From: Pedobacter changchengzhani
Lineage (GTDB): Bacteria > Bacteroidota > Bacteroidia > Sphingobacteriales > Sphingobacteriaceae
Assembly (NCBI RefSeq): GCF_004354365.1
Contig: NZ_SJCY01000002.1
Span: 124,001-188,000 of the forward strand
Direction of reading: 5' to 3'
Length of the DNA stretch: 64,000 nucleotides
Both the position numbers and the translations under genes were made by a program. Shown in pieces: positions 33,899 through 42,843 of the stretch; the stretch's first letter is position 1; every line of letters starts with the position of its first letter. The notes beneath the pieces were generated by a model. The model saw nothing but the letters and a program-made list of their open reading frames with translations. It was not told the DNA's origin and did no database searches.

Positions 33899-35185
33899 TT
33901 ATTTAGGTAATTTTTTAAAATCGACGGCAGGAGCTTTGCCTGTTAACTTTCTTTCGAAAATTGTTCCGGGCTTAGTATAATTGTTAAAAAATCCGCAATT
34001 TTCTAAATAGAAAGCACCATTTCTTTCTCCACCTGCATAATCCATACGATAGCCTTTACTGCCCGTTTCATCAGTTGTAAATCTGGCTTTTCCAATTTCT
34101 GTCCAATTACTATTTGCATCACAAACCCACTGATTATTAAAAGAAACACTCCTTGTTTTATCGCCCTGTGGCGGACTAAAATTCTCTAAAAAAGAATGAA
34201 AACCAGTTAAGTAAGTATGGGTTTTAGGGCGTTTAAAGCTGGCAACAATTTGCCACTTGCCCAACTCAGGCGCTAAAAAATATGCTGTGTAAGTTGTTGT
34301 AGAATCCTTATTTAAACTCGGCTCTGCATGCAGGAGGAACTTGTAAGTGTTCCCAGCTTTCCACATATAGTTTAAATAACTCTGCCCGCCAGAACCTTCG
34401 TTACCAAATTCTCCCGTATGGACATTTTTACCTTTACTTAACATTTTAATTTTTTGCGATTCTGGAATACTTTTAGGGTCGTCGGTACTGAAGGGACTCC
34501 AAACGGAAAACAGAATGTGGCGCTCTTCGGGACCGTTCACCTGCATACCAAAATAACCTTCGCCAAAACCCACCGCCATAAAATACGAACCTAAAACATC
34601 TTCTCCAACGGGAACCGTAACTTCATTATAACACCATGATGCATTTACATTTTTAGGTTGCATATAGTTTAAATGTACCGACGGTCCGCGTCTGCCCCAA
34701 TGAAAAAAGTTGCCTTCATTATTTTTTACGTAGGCAGTTTTGCCATCTGTAACGCTACCCGAAATATTTAGTGCTTTAATTGATGGAAAATTATTTTTTG
34801 TTTTGCTTATACCTTTAATTGATATTGCTACGTAACCGGTATCGATAATATTCCACTCGCCTACTTTACCATCAAAATTTTCGGCTTCATCAAAAACAAT
34901 GTTTTTAGACCGGTTGTTTATCGAAAATTCAACGACAGACTTACCATAAATGATTGGCTTTTCATCAATAGAAATAATTAAGGAACCCGGTTTAGAAACC
35001 CTAATATATGCCGTGAAATGCGCTGCAGGATCTCCCCAATTTACAATCCCTTCATCAGCGACTGAACCGCTAAAAGCATTTGAGCTGTATGCATTACCAC
35101 CAAGCGGTACAGAAAGATTTTGAGCAAACATGCTCGTACTCGCTAACAAAACACAAAAAAGTAATTTCAGAGATTTCATATTCAA
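33899..35185 (-). CDS. DUF3472 (with DUF5077-like) secreted protein
   Basis: The 428-residue protein has a signal peptide ending SMFAQN. An N-terminal beta domain (about 24-140) resembles DUF5077, followed by the DUF3472 region (about 155-400) with FHWGRRGPSVHLNYM, YFMAVGFGEGYFGMQVN, WSPFSTDDP and a WKAGNTYKFLLHAEP strand. The family is extracellular or periplasmic and often associated with polysaccharide-active proteins, but no enzymatic role is established. The ATG at 35185 gives MNMKSLK; Met3 is an alternative start. Confidence 0.82.
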   Translation of the reverse strand: MNMKSLKLLFCVLLASTSMFAQNLSVPLGGNAYSSNAFSGSVADEGIVNWGDPAAHFTAYIRVSKPGSLIISIDEKPIIYGKSVVEFSINNRSKNIVFDEAENFDGKVGEWNIIDTGYVAISIKGISKTKNNFPSIKALNISGSVTDGKTAYVKNNEGNFFHWGRRGPSVHLNYMQPKNVNASWCYNEVTVPVGEDVLGSYFMAVGFGEGYFGMQVNGPEERHILFSVWSPFSTDDPKSIPESQKIKMLSKGKNVHTGEFGNEGSGGQSYLNYMWKAGNTYKFLLHAEPSLNKDSTTTYTAYFLAPELGKWQIVASFKRPKTHTYLTGFHSFLENFSPPQGDKTRSVSFNNQWVCDANSNWTEIGKARFTTDETGSKGYRMDYAGGERNGAFYLENCGFFNNYTKPGTIFERKLTGKAPAVDFKKLPK

Positions 35186-35260
35186 ATTTAAATATTTGTA
35201 TTGAGATCGCTTCCTTGTATCAAAAATGATTCAACATTTAGGTTGCAAAGCGAATAAATT

Positions 35261-37306
35261 CTAAGATTTTCCAAACTTCTCGTTAAACATTTTTTCTAAT
35301 GCGAACATTTCATCTCTCAATTTAGCGGCTTGCAAAAAGTCCATATCTTTCGCCGCTTTTTGCATGTCTTTACGAGTGGTGTCAATGACCTTTTGCAGTT
35401 CAGCCTTGCCCATGTATTGCACTATTGGATCTGCCGCAATGCTAATTTCGGCGTTCTCTACATAAGCCCGGGCTTTATTATCACTCGCTTTTTGAGAGAA
35501 ATCCAATACCGAAGTCTGCTCCAATATTTCATCGCGAGTTTTACCAACCGTTCTTGGTGTAATGCCATGCTCCAAATTATAAGCAATTTGAATATCTCTA
35601 CGGCGGTTAGTTTCAGAAATTGTTTTCTCCATACTATCGGTAATGCCATCGGCATACATAATTACGCGCCCCTTGTCATTTCTTGCCGCTCTCCCAATGG
35701 TTTGAATCAACGACTTTTCTGAGCGTAAAAAACCTTCTTTATCGGCATCCAAAATGGCTACAAGTGTAACTTCTGGCAAATCTAATCCTTCTCGTAAAAG
35801 GTTTATCCCTACCAAAACATCAAACTCGCCCAAACGTAGGCCACGTAAAATTTCTACACGTTCTAAAGTTTTAATTTCTGAGTGGATGTATCTGGTTTTA
35901 ACATTTAAACGATCGAGATATTTTGTTAATTCCTCGGCCATTCTTTTTGTTAAAGTAGTTACTAAAATACGTCCGCCTTCTTTTATGGTTACATCTATTT
36001 GTTCCAATAAATCATCTACTTGGTTAATGGCAGGTCTAATTTCTATCACAGGATCCAACAATCCCGTTGGGCGAATAACTTGCTGTACCACTACACCTTC
36101 GCTTTTTTCCAGTTCGTAATCGGCGGGTGTTGCACTCACATAAATGGTTTGTGGCGCTAAGGCTTCAAATTCGGTAAAGTTTAAAGGGCGATTATCAAGC
36201 GCAGCTGGCAACCTAAATCCATATTCTACTAACGACAGCTTTCTTGATCGATCGCCCCCATACATTGCCCTAATTTGAGGTACTGTAACGTGGCTTTCGT
36301 CGATCACCATCAAATAATCATCAGGGAAATAATCCAACAAACAGAACGGTCGCATTCCAGGTGTTCTTCCATCAAAAAAACGAGAATAATTCTCAATTCC
36401 GGAACAATAGCCCAATTCTTTCATCATTTCTATATCGAAATTGGTACGCTCTTCTAAACGTTTTGCTTCAATAAAGTGGCCATCGCCTATTAATTGAGTT
36501 TTGCGTAATTCCAATTCTTCTTGTATGCCCCAAATAGATTGTGTAAAGCGATCTTTTGGGGTAACAAATAAATTCGCTGGAAAAATCGCCATATCTTCCA
36601 TTTTTTCGATTGTTTTTCCAGAAACTGGATCGATGGATGAAAGCTCTTCAATGTCATCGCCAAAAAAGGAAATGCGATAAGCAAAATCTAAATAAGCAGG
36701 ATAAATATCAACCGTATCGCCTTTAACTCTAAAGGTTCCTCGTTTAAATTCGGTTGTAGAACGTGAGTATAAAATTTCTACTAAACTATGTAGAAAAGCA
36801 TTTCTCGAAATCCGTAACCCTACGCCGAACCTAAAAACCATGCGCGAAAAATCTTCGGGATTTCCCATACCATAAATACAGGAAATGGACGAGACTACAA
36901 TAACATCTCTGCGTCCGCTCATTAACGATGAAGTGGTGCGAAGGCGCAATTTTTCTATTTCTTCGTTAATACTTAAATCTTTTTCGATGTAAGTATTGCT
37001 GGAAGCGATGAATGCTTCGGGCTGATAATAATCGTAATAAGAAACGAAATAATTAACCGCATTATCAGGAAAGAAGTTTTTAAACTCTCCGTAAAGTTGT
37101 GCCGCTAAGGTTTTATTGTGACTTAAAATTAAGGTTGGTTTTTGTGTTTGCTCTATAACATTGGCAATTGTAAATGTTTTACCAGAACCTGTAACACCCA
37201 ATAAAGTTTGATAATTCTCATTGGCGTTTACGCCCTGTACCAATTGTTTTATGGCGCTTGGCTGATCGCCTGTGGGTTGATATGCTGATGTTATTTTGAA
37301 TTTCAT
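35261..37306 (-). CDS. uvrB: UvrABC system protein B
   Basis: The 681-residue helicase-like protein verifies damage in nucleotide excision repair together with UvrA and UvrC. Visible are Walker A GVTGSGKT (37-44), the beta-hairpin YYDYYQPEAFI used to test DNA strands, the DESH box (VIDESHVT), VSATPADYE, the helicase motifs LLREGLDLPEV and QTIGRAARN, and the C-terminal UVR motif (about 640-675) that binds UvrC. The length is usual. On the minus strand a TAAATTTG box (37321-37314) ends seven bases before the ATG, with TTG 20 bp further upstream, so the mRNA probably has almost no leader. Confidence 0.97.
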   Translation of the reverse strand: MKFKITSAYQPTGDQPSAIKQLVQGVNANENYQTLLGVTGSGKTFTIANVIEQTQKPTLILSHNKTLAAQLYGEFKNFFPDNAVNYFVSYYDYYQPEAFIASSNTYIEKDLSINEEIEKLRLRTTSSLMSGRRDVIVVSSISCIYGMGNPEDFSRMVFRFGVGLRISRNAFLHSLVEILYSRSTTEFKRGTFRVKGDTVDIYPAYLDFAYRISFFGDDIEELSSIDPVSGKTIEKMEDMAIFPANLFVTPKDRFTQSIWGIQEELELRKTQLIGDGHFIEAKRLEERTNFDIEMMKELGYCSGIENYSRFFDGRTPGMRPFCLLDYFPDDYLMVIDESHVTVPQIRAMYGGDRSRKLSLVEYGFRLPAALDNRPLNFTEFEALAPQTIYVSATPADYELEKSEGVVVQQVIRPTGLLDPVIEIRPAINQVDDLLEQIDVTIKEGGRILVTTLTKRMAEELTKYLDRLNVKTRYIHSEIKTLERVEILRGLRLGEFDVLVGINLLREGLDLPEVTLVAILDADKEGFLRSEKSLIQTIGRAARNDKGRVIMYADGITDSMEKTISETNRRRDIQIAYNLEHGITPRTVGKTRDEILEQTSVLDFSQKASDNKARAYVENAEISIAADPIVQYMGKAELQKVIDTTRKDMQKAAKDMDFLQAAKLRDEMFALEKMFNEKFGKS

Positions 37307-37313
37307 TGTTGAT

Positions 37314-37344
37314 CAAATTTAAGCATAATTGCCTTTTAAAACAA
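37314..37344 (-). promoter_or_regulatory. uvrB promoter
   Basis: On the minus strand, TTG (37344-37342) and TAAATTTG (37321-37314) are spaced by 20 bp and fit the Bacteroidetes -33/-7 pattern. The -7 box ends seven bases from the uvrB ATG. Confidence 0.55.
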
Positions 37345-37423
37345 TTTTGATTGTTGGTAGATTATCATATCCTACCATGCAACAAGAATTAAAAACAATA
37401 GTTTTTTAAGCGTTAAAAAAATA

Positions 37424-37470
37424 ATTAACCTTGTAAATCGAAAGTTTAACTTTCGATTTACAAGGTTAAT
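37424..37470. repeat. perfect 47-bp palindrome (23-bp arms, 1-nt centre)
   Basis: Arms 37424-37446 and 37448-37470 are perfectly complementary (ATTAACCTTGTAAATCGAAA type ends), with a single T in the middle. It could form a cruciform or a very stable RNA hairpin. It lies at the downstream edge of array 2 and about 120 bp upstream of uvrB. Without a loop it is not an ordinary terminator. Confidence 0.9.
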
Positions 37471-38483
37471 TTAAAAATCAGTTTAGCGATATTTAATAAT
37501 CTCTAACAGAAAGTGCATAAATGAAAGAAGTCAAGTTTTAAAAACTTGACTTCTTTGGCAAATTAATCAACGGCTATTTGCCACCTGCGCTTTGCATAGG
37601 GTTTATGCCCGAAGATTGAAATCAGTTTAACGATATCAATAATCTCTAACAGAAAGTGCGTAAATGAAAAAAGTCAAGTTTTTAAAACTTGGCTTCTTTG
37701 GCAAATTAATCAACGGCTATTTGCCACCTGCGCTTTGCATTGGGTTTATGCCCGAAGATTGAAATCAGTTTAACGATATTTAATAATCTCTAACAGAAAG
37801 TGCATAAATGAAAGAAGTCAAGTTTTAAAAACTTGACTTCTTTGGCATATTATATTAACGGCTATTTGCCACCTGCACTTTGCATTGGGTTTATGCCCGA
37901 AGATTGAAATCAGTTTAGCGGTATTTAATAATCTCTAACAGAAAGTGCATAAATGAAAGAAGTCAAGTTTTAAAAACTTGACTTCTTTGGCATATTATAT
38001 TAACGGCTATTTGCCACCTGCACTTTGCATAGGGTTTATGCCCGAAGATTGAAATCAGTTTAACGATATTTATAATCTCTGACAGAAAGTGCGTAAATGA
38101 AAGAAGTCAAGTTTTTAAAACTTGACTTCTTTGGTATATTATATCCACGGCTATTTGCCACCTGCACTTTGCATTGGGTTTATGCCCGAAGATTGAAATC
38201 AGTTTAGCGATATTTAATAATCTCTAACAGAAAGTGCATAAATGAAAGAAGTCAAGTTTTAAAAACTTGACTTCTTTGGCAAATTAATCAACGGCTATTT
38301 GCCACCTGCGCTTTGCATAGGGTTTATGCCCGAAGATTGAAATCAGTTTAACGATATTTAATAATCTCTAACAGAAAGTGCATAAATGAAAGAAGTCAAG
38401 TTTTAAAAACTTGACTTCTTTGGCAAATTAATCAACGGCTATTTGCCACCTGCGCTTTGCATTGGGTTTATGCCCGAGGATTG
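37471..38483. repeat. tandem array 2: seven 143-145-bp units carrying the M1 peptidase tail
   Basis: Seven units repeat with a period of about 144 bp. Each contains the 33-nt palindrome AAAGAAGTCAAG...CTTGACTTCTTT (starting 37524, 37667, 37811, 37955, 38100, 38245 and 38389), a 45-nt copy of the end of the M1 peptidase gene including its stop codon (minus strand: ...GINPMQSAGGK stop), and a spacer with CAGTTTAGCGATATTTAATA and CTCTAACAGAAAGTGC. Unit differences are few, implying recent expansion. The last unit is continuous with the real gene end at 38439. The palindromes should terminate the peptidase transcript. Confidence 0.93.
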
Positions 38484-40811
38484 GCCTCTTGCAGAAGCCG
38501 CCTTAGCTTTGTAAAGTTGAAATTTGCTTTCTTTTGCTTTATCTGCGCCCCAAATATTATTACTCGTATCAATATCAGCGGTTTCGCGTAGCGGATCTAT
38601 TAAAATGGAAGCAACTTCTTTATCCTTAGCGTAAAATTTTGAGGTAGATTTTTCATTATGCCTCCAAATTTGCGCCGGAATTCTATCTATTTCTGTTGAT
38701 CCATCTTTGTAAGTAAACTGAACAATAATTGGCATTACTAAACCACCTTTATTACTAAAATTTAATTCGTATAAATATTTACCCGCATATTTTTGCTGTT
38801 CGTTAACAGGCACCAATTCTAAATTGCTTGTTTCTTCTGTTTTGGTGGCTGTAGTATTATCTACGCTAACCAATCCTCTATCGTATTTATAATAAAAATC
38901 GTGTGTAGCCACATCTTTATCTACATAAAAACTTATTTTCATATCGCTGCGGTTCTTAATTTTCGAAATATCATCAAAAGAATTTAGCAACGGTTTATCT
39001 ATTTTAACCATTTCTATTCGCGTTGGATCCGTACGAGTTGCAAAATCTGGCTGTGCAAACTTCACGCTATCCAAAGAAATATCACAAGCATCGGTTCCAT
39101 AAAACCAACCCCTCCAAAACCAATCTAAATCTTCGCCACTGGCGTCTTCCATCGTGCGGAAAAGATCGGCTGGCGTTGGGTGCTTAAATGCCCATCTTTT
39201 AGCATATTGTTTAAAAGCAAAGTCGAACAACTCTCTGCCCATAATCGTTTCTCGCAGAATATTTAATCCTGTAGCAGGCTTAGAATACGCATTCGGTCCA
39301 AAACGGGTAATGTTTTCAGAGTTGGTCATAATTGGCTCCAATTCATCCTTTGGCAATTTCATATAATCTACAATGGTATAAGCCGGGCCTTTTTTACTAG
39401 GGAAGGTATTATCCCAAAGTTCTTCGGTTAAATATTCTACAAAAGAATTTAGCCCTTCATCCATCCAAGTCCATTGGCGTTCATCACTATTCACAATCAT
39501 TGGAAAAAAATTATGTCCAACTTCGTGAATAATCACGCCCAACATACCATTTTTTGTGCTTTCGCTATAAGTGCCATCGCTATTTGTTCGCCCGTAATTG
39601 AAGCAAATCATTGGGTATTCCATACCGTTAGAAGCTTCGATACTTTGCGCTACCGGATATGGGTACGGAATGGTAAAATCTGAATAGGTTTTTATAGTGT
39701 GTGCAACAGCACGAGTAGAAAACTTACTGTATAAGTTATATGCTTCTTTGCCATAAAAACTCATACACATTACGTTATTTCCGTTGCCTTCAATCTTTTG
39801 GTTCATACCGTCCCAAATAAATTTTCGTGATGATGTCCATGCAAAATCACGAACGTTATTGGCATGGAAAACCCAGGTCTTTTTAGCGGTTGATTTTCTC
39901 GTTTCCGCTAATTTCGCTTCGTTTAAAGTTTGAATCTCAATCGGAACTGAAGATTTTCTAGCTGCATTATACCTGCTTAACTGCAAAGGATTTAGCACTG
40001 CCGTATAATTTATACACTCGCCTGTACTTCCAATTAAATGATCGGCGGGTACTGTCATTTGCACTTTAAAATCGCCAAAAGTTAAAGCAAACTCGCCTCT
40101 ACCTGTAAACTGATGGTTTTGCCAGCCTTGAAAATCGCTGTACACACACAGGCGAGGATACCATTGAGACATGGTAAACAAATAGTTACCATCCTCAGGA
40201 AAAAATTCATAGCCACCACGCCCGCCAACGGTTTGCCTATTGCTAATGTGGTAATTCCAATCTATGTTAAAAATAAATTTCTGCCCGTTTTTTAATGCAA
40301 TTGGCAAATCAACACGCATCATCGTTTTATTAACGGTATAAGCGAGGTTTTTCCCAGCAACATCTGTAATTTTAGTAATGTTTATCCCCAAATTATTATT
40401 GCTTTTTTTCGAAGCATTATCAATAGAACCGGTGGTTAAAGTTGATGGAAATCTGCTCGCATCTTGATAGTTTGCATTCCGATCAGAACTGTGCTCATTT
40501 TCATCGAGCTGAAGCCAAATATAAGTAAGTGGATCGGGAGAATTATTGGTGTAAGTAACCGTTTCGCTTCCTTTTAATGTTAAGTTTTTCTCATCAAGCT
40601 CGCACTTAATGTCGTAATCGGCACGTTGTTGCCAATATTTTACACCTGGCGCGCCACTCGCTGTACGTTGCTCATTAGGCGTAGGTAATATTGTGCCCAA
40701 CTGCTCAAATTTATTGCCATGATTACTGCCCGGATTGTTTTGAATATCTTGAGCAATTGATAAACTGCTAACAAAAACGATAAGGCCTGATAATATGTAT
40801 AGTCTTTTCAT
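38439..40811 (-). CDS. M1 family metallopeptidase
   Basis: I place the start at ATG 40811, which gives a signal peptide (MKRLYILSGLIVFVSSLSIAQ) and 790 residues; the open frame extends to 40895 but without a sensible N-terminus. The aminopeptidase-like core has SNGMEYPMI (GxMEN-like exopeptidase region) and the zinc site HEVGH (429-433) with Glu452 in WMDEGLN, spaced 18 residues as in M1 enzymes. C-terminal beta domains follow. It is expected to act in the periplasm or outside the cell. The final 14 codons are copied in the tandem array downstream. A HupE-like gene lies 11 bp upstream on the same strand and is probably co-transcribed. Confidence 0.9.
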   Translation of the reverse strand: MKRLYILSGLIVFVSSLSIAQDIQNNPGSNHGNKFEQLGTILPTPNEQRTASGAPGVKYWQQRADYDIKCELDEKNLTLKGSETVTYTNNSPDPLTYIWLQLDENEHSSDRNANYQDASRFPSTLTTGSIDNASKKSNNNLGINITKITDVAGKNLAYTVNKTMMRVDLPIALKNGQKFIFNIDWNYHISNRQTVGGRGGYEFFPEDGNYLFTMSQWYPRLCVYSDFQGWQNHQFTGRGEFALTFGDFKVQMTVPADHLIGSTGECINYTAVLNPLQLSRYNAARKSSVPIEIQTLNEAKLAETRKSTAKKTWVFHANNVRDFAWTSSRKFIWDGMNQKIEGNGNNVMCMSFYGKEAYNLYSKFSTRAVAHTIKTYSDFTIPYPYPVAQSIEASNGMEYPMICFNYGRTNSDGTYSESTKNGMLGVIIHEVGHNFFPMIVNSDERQWTWMDEGLNSFVEYLTEELWDNTFPSKKGPAYTIVDYMKLPKDELEPIMTNSENITRFGPNAYSKPATGLNILRETIMGRELFDFAFKQYAKRWAFKHPTPADLFRTMEDASGEDLDWFWRGWFYGTDACDISLDSVKFAQPDFATRTDPTRIEMVKIDKPLLNSFDDISKIKNRSDMKISFYVDKDVATHDFYYKYDRGLVSVDNTTATKTEETSNLELVPVNEQQKYAGKYLYELNFSNKGGLVMPIIVQFTYKDGSTEIDRIPAQIWRHNEKSTSKFYAKDKEVASILIDPLRETADIDTSNNIWGADKAKESKFQLYKAKAASARGQSSGINPMQSAGGK

Positions 40812-40822
40812 ATTTAATTTTT

Positions 40823-41407
40823 TTAAAATGGAAGCCTTTGTAAGGCCATTTGTAACGAGAGCGCAAATACCGCAGCGGAGACGAATATTACCCAATTTAA
40901 TCTTTTAATATGGGTGTAGTTAAAAATTATAAAAGTTATCAATAAGATAATGAGCACCATAAATATTTGGCCAAACTCTAAACCTACGTTAAAGCCAAAT
41001 AAACCCCAACTGATGTTTTCATTACTAGCCAACATCATCCTAACAGAGTTTGCAAAGCCCATACCATGAACTAGGCCAAAGAAAAGTGCCAAATAATAAT
41101 TTATTCTAATTGATTTTAAGGAAAAATTTTTCCTCAATAAATTACTAATTGCTGTAATAAAAATTGTACAAGGTATTAAAAACTCAACCCATTTACTGCT
41201 AAAACGAATAATATCTAAAACACTAAGCAATAAAGTAATAGAATGCCCAATGGTAAATGCGGTAACTAAAATTAAAACCTGCTTAAAATTTTTATAGGTA
41301 TAAATTGCCACCAACGCTAAAATAAACAGTTGATGATCCAAAGCATCTAAACTTACAATATGTTGCCACCCTAGTTTAAAGTAGAAAACAAAATCTTGAA
41401 ACGGCAT
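40823..41407 (-). CDS. HupE/UreJ-like membrane protein
   Basis: The 194-residue protein has six predicted transmembrane helices. GWQHIVSLDALDHQLFILAL, AFTIGHSITLLLSV and FFGLVHGMGFAN carry the histidines that define the HupE/UreJ family, first described as nickel permeases linked to hydrogenase or urease. In Bacteroidetes this subgroup sits next to M1 peptidases without nickel enzymes, so a nickel role is uncertain. It leads directly into the peptidase gene (11-bp gap) and is divergent from the DUF6702 gene. Confidence 0.82.
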   Translation of the reverse strand: MPFQDFVFYFKLGWQHIVSLDALDHQLFILALVAIYTYKNFKQVLILVTAFTIGHSITLLLSVLDIIRFSSKWVEFLIPCTIFITAISNLLRKNFSLKSIRINYYLALFFGLVHGMGFANSVRMMLASNENISWGLFGFNVGLEFGQIFMVLIILLITFIIFNYTHIKRLNWVIFVSAAVFALSLQMALQRLPF

Positions 41408-41488
41408 TAATAAGTTATAAGTTAGTTTTGTAGATTTGAAAAATTAAAATTAGAATATTTTATTGTTAATTAAGCTAAACGCTGATAA

Positions 41489-42001
41489 ATGAATCTGTTA
41501 AATATTAAATTTGTTACAATAATTATTCTCCTTTTACTAAATATCTCCATTCCAGTAGCTAAACACCCGCTACATGTGAGCACTACCGAAGTAAATTTTA
41601 ATGCTAAAGATAAAACGCTCGAAGTAACCTGTAAAATTTTTACCGATGATTTTGAAGATATTTTAAGTAAAAATTATAAGCAAAAAACCGATTTATCTAA
41701 ACCAGCATTAAAAAGCACGATGGATAATTTGGTTAAGAAATATCTTTTAAGCCATTTAAAAATAACCGTCGATCAAAAAAATGCAACTTTAAACTACATC
41801 GGTTTCGAAATTGACCATGAAGTAACTAATATTTACATGGAGATTGAAAACATAAAAACCGTAAAAAAGGTTGATGTTGATAATCGAATTCTTTACGATT
41901 TGTTTGATGACCAAATAAGCATCAACCACGTAATTAAAGGCGCTGACCGAAAAAGTGGCAAACTTCTATATCCAGATACAAAATTTTCGGCTAGCTTTTA
42001 A
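41489..42001 (+). CDS. DUF6702 family protein
   Basis: The 170-residue protein has an N-terminal hydrophobic signal segment (about 7-24) and then HPLHVSTTEVNFNAKDKTLEV and CKIFTDDFED, which I recognise as the DUF6702 family of Bacteroidetes. The remainder is a beta-sandwich-like domain with VNNYxxE-like IYMEIENIKTVKK. The family is regularly found next to HupE-like and M1 peptidase genes, as here, where it is divergent. Its function is unknown. Confidence 0.75.
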   Translation: MNLLNIKFVTIIILLLLNISIPVAKHPLHVSTTEVNFNAKDKTLEVTCKIFTDDFEDILSKNYKQKTDLSKPALKSTMDNLVKKYLLSHLKITVDQKNATLNYIGFEIDHEVTNIYMEIENIKTVKKVDVDNRILYDLFDDQISINHVIKGADRKSGKLLYPDTKFSASF

Positions 42002-42162
42002 TTGCAATTTTTATAGTAAATTTAAAAAAGCAAATAAGCCCAACTAGTTTAGTTTATGAAGAAAGTGAAAACTTTAAAAGTTTCGATGCGCTTTCGCTAT
42101 GATTTTGAAATACAAAGAAGAATAGCGTTTTAGATAAATTTATTAACATTAATCCTACACAA

Positions 42163-42807
42163 ATGATTTTTAACCTAAGTAAAACTAAATCTATAGCCAA
42201 TACTTTTATCGCCGAACTTCGCGATGAAAATATTCAGAAGGATGCCATGCGCTTTCGGAAAAATTTAGAAAGAATAGGCGAGTTTTTTGCTTATGAATTA
42301 AGCAAGGGATTAAATTTTACATCGAAAAACGTAGTAACGCCATTAGGCATATCGCAATGCGAAGTTTTAAAAGAACAACCAATTTTGGCCACGATTTTAC
42401 GTGCCGGCTTACCTTTGCAACAAGGTTTGCTCAATATTTTCGATCGCGCAGAATGTTGTTTTATATCCGCTTACCGCAAAACAAAAAAAAATGGCGATTT
42501 TATTATTCAAATGGATTACGTTTCTACGCCAGACTTAAACGGCAGAACTTTAATAATGGCCGACCCAATGTTGGCAACCGGGCAAAGCATGGTAATGTGC
42601 TGTAAAGAATTAATGAACCGATACGATATTGCGGAACTACACATTGTATGCGCAATTGCAAGTACCGAAGGCGTTGCACATGTTCGTGCAAATTTGCCAA
42701 AGGCTAAACTTTGGCTTGGCGCAATTGATGATGAAATGACCAGCAAGTGTTACATTGTACCCGGTTTGGGCGATGCAGGCGATTTAGCGTATGGGGAGAA
42801 AGTTTAG
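42163..42807 (+). CDS. upp: uracil phosphoribosyltransferase
   Basis: The 214-residue type I PRTase converts uracil and PRPP to UMP in pyrimidine salvage. It has the PRPP loop MADPMLATGQS (132-142), ILRAGLPLQQG (78-88), and the uracil-binding C-terminus VPGLGDAGDLAYGE. The N-terminal part is more diverged than in classical Upp, as usual for Bacteroidetes. It is followed 36 bp downstream by the YjjG-like nucleotidase, also a pyrimidine enzyme. Confidence 0.93.
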   Translation: MIFNLSKTKSIANTFIAELRDENIQKDAMRFRKNLERIGEFFAYELSKGLNFTSKNVVTPLGISQCEVLKEQPILATILRAGLPLQQGLLNIFDRAECCFISAYRKTKKNGDFIIQMDYVSTPDLNGRTLIMADPMLATGQSMVMCCKELMNRYDIAELHIVCAIASTEGVAHVRANLPKAKLWLGAIDDEMTSKCYIVPGLGDAGDLAYGEKV

Positions 42808-42827
42808 GAGTTTGCTTAAGAACAGCC

Positions 42828-42835
42828 TATATTTG
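42828..42835 (+). promoter_or_regulatory. -7 box before the YjjG-like gene
   Basis: TATATTTG matches TAnnTTTG and ends eight bases before ATG 42844. A TTTG at 42811-42814 is too close (13 bp) to be a typical -33 box, so support is partial. Confidence 0.4.
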
Positions 42836-42843
42836 CTTGTAAC

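Noticed and set aside
40812..40895. N-terminal extension of the M1 peptidase
   Set aside because: It would put 28 residues before a good signal peptide and overlap the HupE-like gene.
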